A stretch of 64,000 nt of DNA from Sphingopyxis sp. H050 (GTDB lineage Bacteria; Pseudomonadota; Alphaproteobacteria; Sphingomonadales; Sphingomonadaceae): positions 496,001 to 560,000 of the forward strand of contig NZ_LNRZ01000001.1 of NCBI RefSeq assembly GCF_001468265.1, given 5' to 3'. The first letter of the stretch is position 1; every line of letters starts with the position of its first letter. Position numbers and translations under genes: made by a program. Below the pieces are notes generated by a model. It saw only the letters and a list, made by a program, of their open reading frames with translations, ran no database searches and was not told the origin of the DNA. Below are positions 45,886 to 53,846 of this stretch, piece by piece.

Positions 45886-46836
45886 ATGGGGCAGGCAATC
45901 ACAAACTCGGCCGACGCCCGCATCCCGCCAGTTGAGGGAAACTGGCGGCGGACGCTCGGCCTCGCCGGGCTGTTTCTGTTCCTGTCCGTCGCCTGGCCTT
46001 CGGCTGCGGCGCCGTACGGTCCGGCCGGAACCGAAATCCGTGATATCGTCTATCGAGAGATCGGCGCGAGGTCGTTGCACCTCGACGCTTATATTCATCC
46101 CGGCTCGAGGGACGCCCCGACCCCGGTGATCGTCTACTTCCACGGCGGCGGTTGGTCCAAGGGCGCCCGCCCGTCCGATGCGGACAGCTTCCGGGCCTAT
46201 ATCGAGGCCGGCTTCTCCGTCATCGCGGTGGAATATCGGCTCGCGGGCGAGGCGCCGGCTCCGGCAGCGGTACAGGATGCCCGCTGCGCGCTCGGCTGGG
46301 TGCGCGCCAATGCAGTGCGTCTCCGTTTCGATCCGGAACGGATTGTCGTGTTCGGGACTTCGGCGGGTGGTCACATTGCCCTGATGGCAGGCCTGCTGCC
46401 GGAAGGAAATGATATCGACGCCCGGCAATGCGAGGCGGCGCCGCGCCCTGCCGCCATCTTGGACTTTTTTGGCCCGACCGATCTAGCCGCGTTGCGACCC
46501 GTGACCGGCGATCTCCATCCCTCGGTCGCCAACTGGATCGGCAAACGCGGCGACGCGTCCGAAATGGCACAGCATATGTCGCCGGTAAACTGGTTGACCA
46601 AGGACAGCCCGCCGATCTTCATCGTTCATGGCGATGCCGATCCGGTCGTACCGATCAGCCAGTCGATCGATCTGGAGCAGCGCCTGACCCGGCTTGGGGT
46701 GTCCCACGACTATGTAACGGTCGAGCGCGGCGGACATGGCAAGTTCGACCCGGAAGGCAAGGCGCTTGTCAACGCCCGGCTGATGAAATTTCTCTGCTTG
46801 CACAAACTGCCCGCGCCGCGCGCCTGCAAAGAGTAG
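45886..46836 (+). CDS. alpha/beta hydrolase, BD-FAE/acetylesterase-like
   Basis: A 316 aa protein with a membrane-spanning or signal segment (LAGLFLFLSVAWPSAAAP) after a 23-residue N-terminal tail. It has the oxyanion motif HGGGW, nucleophile GTSAGG, acid in HGDADPVVP and catalytic His in RGGHGKFDP. It starts 3 bp after the TonB receptor stop codon. In carbohydrate loci this fold often removes acetyl or feruloyl esters. With the SGNH protein it suggests a two-esterase strategy for acetylated alginate. Specificity is untested. Confidence 0.85.
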   Translation: MGQAITNSADARIPPVEGNWRRTLGLAGLFLFLSVAWPSAAAPYGPAGTEIRDIVYREIGARSLHLDAYIHPGSRDAPTPVIVYFHGGGWSKGARPSDADSFRAYIEAGFSVIAVEYRLAGEAPAPAAVQDARCALGWVRANAVRLRFDPERIVVFGTSAGGHIALMAGLLPEGNDIDARQCEAAPRPAAILDFFGPTDLAALRPVTGDLHPSVANWIGKRGDASEMAQHMSPVNWLTKDSPPIFIVHGDADPVVPISQSIDLEQRLTRLGVSHDYVTVERGGHGKFDPEGKALVNARLMKFLCLHKLPAPRACKE

Positions 46837-46860
46837 GAGCCTGAAAGTTGGGGTTCAAAC

Positions 46861-46884
46861 ATGTCCTACCACATTGTATGACCT
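46861..46884. promoter_or_regulatory. tandem GntR operators before the alginate GntR gene
   Basis: ATGTCCTACCA at 46861-46871 and TTGTATGACCT at 46874-46884 fit the (A/T)TGT-N3-ACC motif and start 13 bp apart. They sit 33 bp before ATG 46917, so the regulator probably controls its own gene as well as the distant TonB and lyase promoters. Confidence 0.55.
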
Positions 46885-46916
46885 TCTCCACTTACTTGTG
46901 TGGAGAACCATGAGCT

Positions 46917-47663
46917 ATGGCTGAACGCCGCCTTTATGAAGATGTCGCCGATTCCATTCGTCGCTCGATCCTGGATGGAACATGGCCGCCCGGAACGCGG
47001 CTTCCCGGCGAGCGCGAGCTGTCGGAGCAGTTCGAGGTAAGCCGTGTGACAATCCGGGAAGCGGAAATAGCGCTACAGGCCACCGACTGGATTCGGATCC
47101 GCACCGGTGCCGGAGCCTATGTGGCGCCCGAGCTTCCGGGCGATAACGCGATTTTGCCCAAGGTCAGCGCGTTCGAGCTGACCGAGGCACGGTCGCTGTT
47201 CGAGGCCGAAGCCGCGGCGCTGGCGGCCCCGACCATCGCCGCCAGCGAGCTCGCCCGGCTCGACGACCTCCTGGCCGCGATGGCCGACGACGGTGCCACC
47301 GAGGAAGAGATCAGCGCGATCGACCACGAGTTTCATATGACCATTGCGGCCGCCTCCAACAACAAGGCGATTGTCCATGTCATCGAGAGCCTTTGGCGCA
47401 TGCGCCTCGAGCTTCCCGAGGTGCGGCACAGCCATTCGCTGGTTTGTCGCAAGGACGGCGCCGCGCGGCAGTCCGAGCATGCCGACGTCGTCGCAGCCTT
47501 GCGCAAGCGCGATGCGACCGGCGCACGCCTCGCCATGCGGCGGCATTTCAACCGCTTGCTCGAATCGATGCTCGACGAGACCGAAGAACGCGCGATGGTC
47601 GAATTGCGCCGCCAGTCGGCGGAAAGTCGCGAGCGCTATTTGCTGAGCGCAAAACTGGCCTGA
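46917..47663 (+). CDS. GntR-family (FadR/FCD) regulator of the alginate locus
   Basis: A 248 aa regulator with an N-terminal winged helix (YEDVADSIRRSILDGTWPPGTRLPGERELSEQFEVSRVTIREAEIALQ) and a C-terminal FCD ligand domain, whose metal-binding positions include D-x3-H in IDHEFHM and the two later His in MRRHFNR and SEHADV. FCD proteins usually sense an organic acid, here perhaps KDG, DEH or a derivative. It is followed with overlap by the hydratase and kinase genes and preceded by two sites matching the proposed operator. Confidence 0.9.
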   Translation: MAERRLYEDVADSIRRSILDGTWPPGTRLPGERELSEQFEVSRVTIREAEIALQATDWIRIRTGAGAYVAPELPGDNAILPKVSAFELTEARSLFEAEAAALAAPTIAASELARLDDLLAAMADDGATEEEISAIDHEFHMTIAAASNNKAIVHVIESLWRMRLELPEVRHSHSLVCRKDGAARQSEHADVVAALRKRDATGARLAMRRHFNRLLESMLDETEERAMVELRRQSAESRERYLLSAKLA

Positions 47664-48460
47664 TGTCTGGACATTCGCTCCCGCCGGCCGCGGACGATGT
47701 CGTCGCGGCGCTGCTTGATGCGCGCCTTTCCGGGCGTTCGCTGGCTGCCTTTCCGACCCCGGTTCCCGCGACCCTGGCCGAGGCATATGCGATCCAGCGG
47801 CAACTGGTCCATGCGCTCGGCGCCCCGGTGCTCGGATGGAAAGTCGGGCGGGTTCCGCCGGCGCTTGTCGAGGCGCTCGGTGCCGAGCGCGTCGCGGGAC
47901 CTGTCATGCGGATTGCCGAACTCGATCCCGGTACGCCCGGAGATGCGTCGGTTTTCGAGGGCGGGGCGGGCGCGATCGAGGCCGAGGTGATGCTGCGCCT
48001 TCGCGCGGTGCCGGACGAGGGCGGCTCCGGCGAGGCCGGCAACCTTTGGATCGATGCGATCCGCGCCGGTTTCGAGGTCGCCAGCTCCCCGGCACCCGAC
48101 GTTCACGATCATGCTCCCTTCGGCATCGTCGCTGACATGGGTATCAACAACGGGCTGCTCCTGGGGCCGGGGCTGCACATGGAGGATTTTCAGACGCTGG
48201 AGGTGGAAACGCTGATCGACGATGTCGTCGTCGGGACGGGGCGTCCGATCGACGTCCTCGACGGACCCTTTGGATCGCTCGATTTTCTCGTCGGTCTCCA
48301 CCGCGAGCGTGTCATCGAATTGAAGGCAGGGCAGTGGATTTCGGCCGGTGCGATTACCGGGGTCCATTCGGTCGCCATCGGACAGATGGCGATCGCGCGC
48401 TTCGGTGCAGGCGTCGAGATCATGTGCTCCGCCGTCGGCGAGACGGGGTTCCGCGGGTGA
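47663..48460 (+). CDS. 2-keto-4-pentenoate hydratase-fold protein of unknown role in uronate metabolism
   Basis: The 265 aa protein belongs to the hydratase/fumarylacetoacetase-related group (LAEAYAIQRQLVHALGAPVLGWKVGR, the E-x-E site EAEVML, GADMGINNGLLLGPGL-like turn), but is more divergent than the three aromatic-pathway members in this window. It is fixed between the GntR and KDG kinase genes by overlapping start and stop codons. A role on a 2-keto-3-deoxy acid or another oxo-acid made from alginate is possible. No such step is part of the standard DEH route, so this is a candidate for an undescribed side reaction. Confidence 0.75.
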   Translation: MSGHSLPPAADDVVAALLDARLSGRSLAAFPTPVPATLAEAYAIQRQLVHALGAPVLGWKVGRVPPALVEALGAERVAGPVMRIAELDPGTPGDASVFEGGAGAIEAEVMLRLRAVPDEGGSGEAGNLWIDAIRAGFEVASSPAPDVHDHAPFGIVADMGINNGLLLGPGLHMEDFQTLEVETLIDDVVVGTGRPIDVLDGPFGSLDFLVGLHRERVIELKAGQWISAGAITGVHSVAIGQMAIARFGAGVEIMCSAVGETGFRG

Positions 48461-49476
48461 TCGAGACCCCCGGTCCCATCGCCTGCTTCGGCGAAATCGT
48501 CATGCGGGTTTCGGTCCCCGGCGGCGAACTGCCGCTGCAATCGGCGCGTTTCGACGCGCATGTCGGCGGCGCGGAAGCAAATGTAGCGGTGGCGCTTGCG
48601 GCGCTCGGGCGCCGCACCAAAATGATCAGCGCGATCCCCGAGGGGCCCCTGGGGGACGGCGTGCTGGGCGAACTTAGCCGCCACGGCGTCGATGTCGCAG
48701 CGGTGCCGCGGCCTGTGGGCCGCATCGGCCTCTACTATCATCTCCCCGGCGGCCCGATGCGCCCGGCCCAAGTGGTCTACGACCGCGCCGGATCGGCCTT
48801 TGCGGAGATGCGGCCGCGCGATTGGGACTGGGATCGTTTGCTGGAAGGCGCGGGATGGCTGCACCTTTCGGGCGTTACCCCTGCGCTCGGACCGAAGAGT
48901 GCCGAGGCGGCACTCGATGCCGTGACGCGGGCTCGCGCTGCCGGGATCGGGGTCTCGTTCGACGGCAATTGGCGCGGCCGGCTCTGGGAGCGCTGGCAGC
49001 CTGAACCGGCGGCGATACTGAAGCCGATCGTTGCACACGCAACCGTGCTGTTCGGCAATCATCGCGACGCCGGGCTGCTGTTGGGACGGGCCTTTTCGGG
49101 TGATGGAGAAACCCGGCGGCGCGAAGCGGCTCTGGGGTTGCTGGAGGCGTTTCCAGCCCTCGAATATGTTGCCTCGACGGCTCGCGAAATCATCGGGCCT
49201 GACGCGCACCGGCTCGTGGCCCGGGTCGATACGCGCGACGAGGGCGGTTCGACCGATTCGGTTCTCGTCGCGCCGGTGATCGACCGGGTCGGCACTGGCG
49301 ATGCCTTTGCGGCGGGCGCGCTCGACGGACTGTGGGCGGGCAGGGGCCTCGCAGAAGCGGCGCGCGACGGCCTCTCGCTGGCAGTCCTCAAGCACGGCAT
49401 TCGCGGGGATTTCGCGCCATTTTCACGCGCAGCCGTCGATGGCGCCTCCAATCATGCGCAGGATATCTCGCGCTAG
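48457..49476 (+). CDS. kdgK: 2-keto-3-deoxygluconate kinase (PfkB family)
   Basis: A 339 aa sugar kinase with CFGEIVMRVSVPGG at the start, the VGGAEANVAVALAALG substrate loop and the DRVGTGDAFAAGAL catalytic signature. In context it phosphorylates KDG, made by the DEH reductase at 41288, to KDPG for cleavage by an aldolase encoded elsewhere. GTG 48457 overlaps the previous stop codon by 4 bp; a longer frame upstream is a shadow of the hydratase gene. Confidence 0.9.
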   Translation: MIETPGPIACFGEIVMRVSVPGGELPLQSARFDAHVGGAEANVAVALAALGRRTKMISAIPEGPLGDGVLGELSRHGVDVAAVPRPVGRIGLYYHLPGGPMRPAQVVYDRAGSAFAEMRPRDWDWDRLLEGAGWLHLSGVTPALGPKSAEAALDAVTRARAAGIGVSFDGNWRGRLWERWQPEPAAILKPIVAHATVLFGNHRDAGLLLGRAFSGDGETRRREAALGLLEAFPALEYVASTAREIIGPDAHRLVARVDTRDEGGSTDSVLVAPVIDRVGTGDAFAAGALDGLWAGRGLAEAARDGLSLAVLKHGIRGDFAPFSRAAVDGASNHAQDISR

Positions 49477-49861
49477 AAGCTGCCCGCATGGCGGGTCGGC
49501 GACGCGTGTAGCGCTCGCGAAGCGAGAAGCGGCGGCGTCGCTGCCAGCCATGGCACAAGCGGCCGAACCGGCGTCACAGGACCGCGGACGGGCGTAGCAG
49601 CCGCGATTTTCTTTCCAGGGCTCGAAGGCCTTGCCGATGAAAAATAATGTCCCCGCGTCCGGACCATCGCGCGCTGCGCCCTTGCGCCAGGGCAGCATTG
49701 CGCGCGGCCGAATGTCGCTCCTCGACACGGGCAGAGGGACCAGCCTTCCGCACCCTCACGAATGCAACCGGACCTTCCGTGTCTGGACAAAGCCTGCCGG
49801 GCGCATACGCGGTCCCAATCTCGAACCTCGCAGCGGGAAGGGCGACAGCCCATATCGCCGG
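49477..49861. other. 385-bp gap between convergent genes
   Basis: The gap lies between the kinase gene (rightward) and the double-GntR gene (leftward). A short hairpin, CTCGC-GAA-GCGAG at 49514-49526, could assist termination of the alginate operon, though no T-run follows. No RNA gene or recognisable protein remnant was seen; several overlapping open frames here are typical of high-GC noise. Confidence 0.4.
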
Positions 49862-51262
49862 TCATGGACCGGGAGCGCTTCGCCGCTCGATCGCTCTCGC
49901 TTCGCTCAGGGCCTCGACCGCGGCCTCCTCGACGATGCGCTGTCCGTTGTACCTCGCCGCGCTTGCGTCCCGGGAAATTATCGCCTCGACAATGGATCGC
50001 CAGGTCCTGGCAGAGGCGACCTGGCGGCTTTTCCTGAGGACCGTGGTCCATAGGATCGAAACCTGGCCCTCAAGCTCGGCCGCCAATCGTCCCACGGCAA
50101 TGTTTCCTCCGGCAGCGAGCGTGACCATCGCCAGCGCCCGGCGGACTACGATATAGTTTCCGAGCGGACTATCCGGATCATGCGCGATTTCATCGAGAAG
50201 GGCGGCGCCCGCGCGCAGTTCATCATCGATCCAGTCCGGACGGTCCGGGGCGATTGCCGCTTCCGCCATCTGAACCCCCGATACGGTCGCACGGATCTCG
50301 AAAAGGTCGGCAACATCCCGTGCCGCAAATCGCTGGACGAATGCGCCGCGCCGCCCCTCGATATCGATGATGCCCTGGCGGTCCAGCGCGCGCAGTGCGT
50401 CCCGCACGGGTCCCCGGCTGACGCCGAATTCCTGGGCGAGCGGAAGCTCCCGCACCGCCTCCCCGGGTCTGATCTCGCCGAACTGGATTCGTTGCAGGAT
50501 CGCAGAGGCGAGTTGATCCGACGTCGAGGGCGCGGCCGTTGGCGACAGCGAAAGGCGCTTCGCGATCCGGTCGAGATATGTGCGCGCCGAGGAAGCGGTG
50601 TTGCCGAGGTCGATGATTGCGCTGCCGACCGCGCGGGGCAATGAGGTCGCCTCGTCACGCGCGGGAGCGCGCGGAGAGCTTTCCTCGAAACTGGCGTTGA
50701 GCGCGGCTTCGTCGAACGCCCCGCGAGCAACGCTGGCAGCGAATTGCGCGACGGCGTCCGGGGCGATCGCGCCGAAACCGCCACGGCCGACGACGCTTTG
50801 CAGCGCCAGCCGCTGCAGGACGTGCGTCAGTCGCTCGCTTCCGGCGGCTCGCCCGATCAGGTCGATATTCGTTCGCAAGGCCAGATATCGCGGCCAGCGG
50901 GCTGACGGGGTCCTGAGGACGGGCGCTGGCGCGACCACTTCGCGCCCCGCAGCCTTTCGGCCTGCCATCCCGAGCAGTGCAAGCCAGATCGGCCGGATGT
51001 CGGACGGGTCAACATGATCGGGACGTATCAGCGTTGCGCCGCGGCGCGCGGAGAGCGTGAGGGCGCCGAGCTTGTCGAGGCGATGAAGGGCTTCGCGCGC
51101 CTGCGCGTGCGTCACGCCCGCCTGGTCGACAATCCAACGCTCGGTTATGCGCGCGCCAGCGACGAGAGCGCCTTCGATAATCCGTTCGAGGGCAACGAAT
51201 ACGACATCGTCCGGAGCGAGGCGATTGTCCGCGACGCGTCCCGCTGGTTTAGGCTCGACCAC
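49862..51262 (-). CDS. double-domain GntR regulator (two winged helices in one protein)
   Basis: A 466 aa protein with two GntR-type winged helices. The first is at about residues 18-84 (ALERIIEGALVAGARITERWIVDQAGVTHAQAREALHRLDKLGAL), followed by a divergent helical region. The second is at about 247-313 (AILQRIQFGEIRPGEAVRELPLAQEFGVSRGPVRDALRALDRQG), followed by an FCD-like domain. Typical family members have one DNA-binding domain and ~240 aa. The start is GTG 51262. An inverted repeat ATGTCG-N8-CGACAT lies just upstream. It may regulate the esterase/MFS/TauD island in response to a degradation product. Confidence 0.85.
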   Translation of the reverse strand: MVEPKPAGRVADNRLAPDDVVFVALERIIEGALVAGARITERWIVDQAGVTHAQAREALHRLDKLGALTLSARRGATLIRPDHVDPSDIRPIWLALLGMAGRKAAGREVVAPAPVLRTPSARWPRYLALRTNIDLIGRAAGSERLTHVLQRLALQSVVGRGGFGAIAPDAVAQFAASVARGAFDEAALNASFEESSPRAPARDEATSLPRAVGSAIIDLGNTASSARTYLDRIAKRLSLSPTAAPSTSDQLASAILQRIQFGEIRPGEAVRELPLAQEFGVSRGPVRDALRALDRQGIIDIEGRRGAFVQRFAARDVADLFEIRATVSGVQMAEAAIAPDRPDWIDDELRAGAALLDEIAHDPDSPLGNYIVVRRALAMVTLAAGGNIAVGRLAAELEGQVSILWTTVLRKSRQVASARTWRSIVEAIISRDASAARYNGQRIVEEAAVEALSEARAIERRSAPGP

Positions 51263-51286
51263 TGTTTTCCCCTACAAGGAGGCTAT

Positions 51287-51306
51287 ATGTCGATATGCAG
51301 CGACAT
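51287..51306. promoter_or_regulatory. inverted repeat ATGTCG-N8-CGACAT before the double-GntR gene
   Basis: A perfect 6-bp inverted repeat spaced by 8 bp, in the 46-bp gap between the enoyl-CoA hydratase stop codon and the GntR start. The half-site ATGTCGAT recurs at 55165-55172 in the divergent MFS/TauD promoter, so this may be an autoregulatory operator. Confidence 0.5.
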
Positions 51307-51308
51307 TA

Positions 51309-52082
51309 CTAGTCCCCGCGGAAGCGCCCCGCGCGCTTCTCCAGAAAGGCGGCGACCCCCTCACCGAAATCGCCGGTGAGCGACGTGAGGAGAAACTGGT
51401 CGCGGTCCATGAAGCTTGCCGCGGCGCTCAGCGCGTTGGCGCTGGCGTTGATCGCCTCCTTGGTCATGCGCGCCGGTAGTGGTGGAAGCGCTGCGACACG
51501 CTCGGCCCATTGCCTTGCCTCGGCCAAGGCCTCGCCTTGCTCGGCCGAGCGGTCGGCAAGCCCCCACGCCAGGCACTCCGATACATGGGCAGGCTCTCCG
51601 AAGAGCGCGAAAACCTTTGCCCGTGCAGGCCCGATCAGAGCGACCAGCCTTGGCAGGGTCCCCCAACTCATGTTCATGCCGAGCGGGACCTCCGGAAGCC
51701 GCATCATCGCGCCCGCTGCCATGATGCGGAAGTCGCACGCGAGTGCGAGCGCGCAGGCCCCGCCGACACAATAGCCTTCGATGGCAACGATCGTCACGGC
51801 CTCGATCGCTTCCCATGCACGGCACAGATCAGGACCCGCGCGCGCGGCATCGCGCCGCTCGAGAAGCGTAGCTGAAGCTCTCGGTTCGGCCTTGAGGTCG
51901 ATGCCAGCGGAAAAAAACCTGTCGGTGCCCGTCAAGATAACGGCGGAAATGTCGGATCTCCGACCCAGGGTCCGCGCGGTATCCGTCAAGGCGGAAAGCG
52001 TTTCCGCGTTCAGGGCGTTTCGCGCTTCCGGCCTGTCGATCCGAACGACGGCTATCCCGCCATCTTCCTCGATACGCAGCAT
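51309..52082 (-). CDS. enoyl-CoA hydratase/isomerase family protein
   Basis: The 257 aa crotonase-fold protein has the oxyanion segments FSAGIDLK and EGYCVGGACALALACD and the LGMNMSWGTLPRLVALIGPARAK helix. It probably hydrates or isomerises an acyl-CoA released from the substrate of this island. ATG 52082 is chosen; longer frames upstream have non-protein-like composition. It precedes the double-GntR gene by 46 bp and may share a transcript with it. The substrate is unknown. Confidence 0.87.
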   Translation of the reverse strand: MLRIEEDGGIAVVRIDRPEARNALNAETLSALTDTARTLGRRSDISAVILTGTDRFFSAGIDLKAEPRASATLLERRDAARAGPDLCRAWEAIEAVTIVAIEGYCVGGACALALACDFRIMAAGAMMRLPEVPLGMNMSWGTLPRLVALIGPARAKVFALFGEPAHVSECLAWGLADRSAEQGEALAEARQWAERVAALPPLPARMTKEAINASANALSAAASFMDRDQFLLTSLTGDFGEGVAAFLEKRAGRFRGD

Positions 52083-52343
52083 CTTGTCTCTCCTTGTCAG
52101 CCTGGCGCGCGGTACGCGATGGGATGGGGGCATTGGCGAGAACCCGCAGGCGGCCTGGCCGGGTTCCGCTGCGATCCGTGCCGTAAGAATTCGATCATAT
52201 GCAGGCGTGCGCGCGCTGCCAGCGGCCGCGCGGCCTGATCGTCCACCCCGAATTTTCAGCGACAGGACAAGCAAGCCGCGCGGCAGGCAAACGGCTGCCT
52301 CTTGCCCCGCCTCGCGGGGCAGTTCGACGAACGCCAGCCAATA

Positions 52344-53846
52344 TCAATCCAGCCCGAGCTGACGAAGGACGGCGCCAATGGCGTCGAGCTGCCGCTCCGC
52401 GAAGCGGTTGGCCCCGGCGGGCGGGTCACGAAAAACAAACCAGTTGTCGGCCTTAGCGTCATAGGGCGCCCACGCCGAGCACAAGGGCGACGCCGAGGGC
52501 TTGCCCCCCGTCGCGAAGGCGGCGAAACATCCGTTCACGCCTTTTGCGAAGGACAAGTCCCGCTCCGTGCGCGGGATCTGCGCCAGCGATGCGGACATGT
52601 CGAAGACGAACGGGATCTCGCCCGCATGGTTCACGCCCTTTTGCTGGGCGCGGAGGCCCTCCGGCAGATAGTCGAAATAATAGAGCCAGACCGGCGCGCG
52701 CCGCTGCTGCGCCCGCGCGATCGCACGCGCAGGATAAAGAAAGATCACATCGCCATACAGCCTGCGGGCAAAGTCGCCGCGATTTGTCGTCGCAGACCCG
52801 TAAGCGTCCGCGATGACCGGCGCGCGGCCCCCGAGAAGCGCCAGCACCTGCTCGTCCTTCATACCCCAGCTGTCGACCAGGCTGCCCTCGTTGCTGTTGA
52901 CGCCGATCAAGAGGGGCACATTCGCCGCACGCCCCGCGCGAATTGCGGCGAGCGGAGGTTCCGCCACCTCTGCACCTCCCGGTACCGCGCCGAAACCCGG
53001 CTCCGGCCGGGGAACGGCAGCATCGAAGAACCGCTCCGCCGGCAAGGCACGCAGCGCATCGGCAGTCGCGTCCTTCAGGCCGAGGGCCGCGGCGATCGCC
53101 TGTCCGGCCTTTGTGGCGTCCCCGGCGTCCTTGCGAGCCGGAAGCCCCCCGCCGGACTGCACGATCGCTTGCGCGAAGAGGCCGCGTGCCGAAGGAGCGG
53201 CGAGCAGGTTCAGGACTGCGCCGCCGCCCGCGCTCTCTCCGAACATGGTGACGCGCGCCGGGTCGCCGCCATAGGCCGTTATATTGTCCCTGACCCATTT
53301 GAGCGCGGCGATCTGGTCGAGAAGACCATAGTTGACGAGGTTGCCGCCGCCCTCCTTGAGCGCGGGATGACCGAAAAAGCCGAGATAGCCCAGCCGATAG
53401 TTGATCGTCACCAAAATGATGCCGCGCCGCGCGAAGGCGGCTCCATCGTAGAATGGCTCGGATCCCGACCCGAACATGTTCGCCCCGCCATGGATCCAGA
53501 CCATCACCGGGGCATTCTTCGCATCGGCCGGGCGCCAGATATTGAGCGTGAGGCAGTCTTCGCTTTGGGGGCTGGAGGCGAGAACGCGCGCGGTGGCCGG
53601 AGCCTTCTGGACGCAGACCGGGCCGAATGCGGAGGCGTCGCGGACGCCCGTCCAGTGCGGCTGATCACCGGGCGGGCGCCATCGCATCGGTCCCAGCGGC
53701 GGCGCCGTATAGGGGATGCCCTTGAACATCTCTATGCCATTGTCGCTTCGGCCCTCGACCACGCCCTGCGGCGTGTCGCGTCGAACCGGCTCGGACGCGC
53801 TGGCGGGTGCGGCGGCGAGCAGCACCGAGATGAGGATCTTATGCAT
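52344..53846 (-). CDS. secreted type-B carboxylesterase
   Basis: A 500 aa carboxylesterase of the PnbA/cholinesterase family with a signal peptide (ISVLLAAAPASAS), the EDCLTLNIWRP motif, the oxyanion HGGANMFG, nucleophile GESAGGG and a catalytic Glu in NSNEGS; the catalytic His is probably GVNHAGEIP. The periplasmic enzyme would hydrolyse an imported ester. It overlaps the MFS gene by 8 bp, so the two are co-transcribed. Similar esterase-permease pairs occur in sphingomonad toxin-ester loci, but substrate identity cannot be inferred. Confidence 0.9.
   Translation of the reverse strand: MHKILISVLLAAAPASASEPVRRDTPQGVVEGRSDNGIEMFKGIPYTAPPLGPMRWRPPGDQPHWTGVRDASAFGPVCVQKAPATARVLASSPQSEDCLTLNIWRPADAKNAPVMVWIHGGANMFGSGSEPFYDGAAFARRGIILVTINYRLGYLGFFGHPALKEGGGNLVNYGLLDQIAALKWVRDNITAYGGDPARVTMFGESAGGGAVLNLLAAPSARGLFAQAIVQSGGGLPARKDAGDATKAGQAIAAALGLKDATADALRALPAERFFDAAVPRPEPGFGAVPGGAEVAEPPLAAIRAGRAANVPLLIGVNSNEGSLVDSWGMKDEQVLALLGGRAPVIADAYGSATTNRGDFARRLYGDVIFLYPARAIARAQQRRAPVWLYYFDYLPEGLRAQQKGVNHAGEIPFVFDMSASLAQIPRTERDLSFAKGVNGCFAAFATGGKPSASPLCSAWAPYDAKADNWFVFRDPPAGANRFAERQLDAIGAVLRQLGLD

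Noticed and set aside
52083..52343. Possible extra gene upstream of the enoyl-CoA hydratase
   Set aside because: The frame continues upstream of ATG 52082, but the added residues are Arg/Pro/Ala-rich without family similarity; the 261-bp gap is better read as untranslated promoter DNA.
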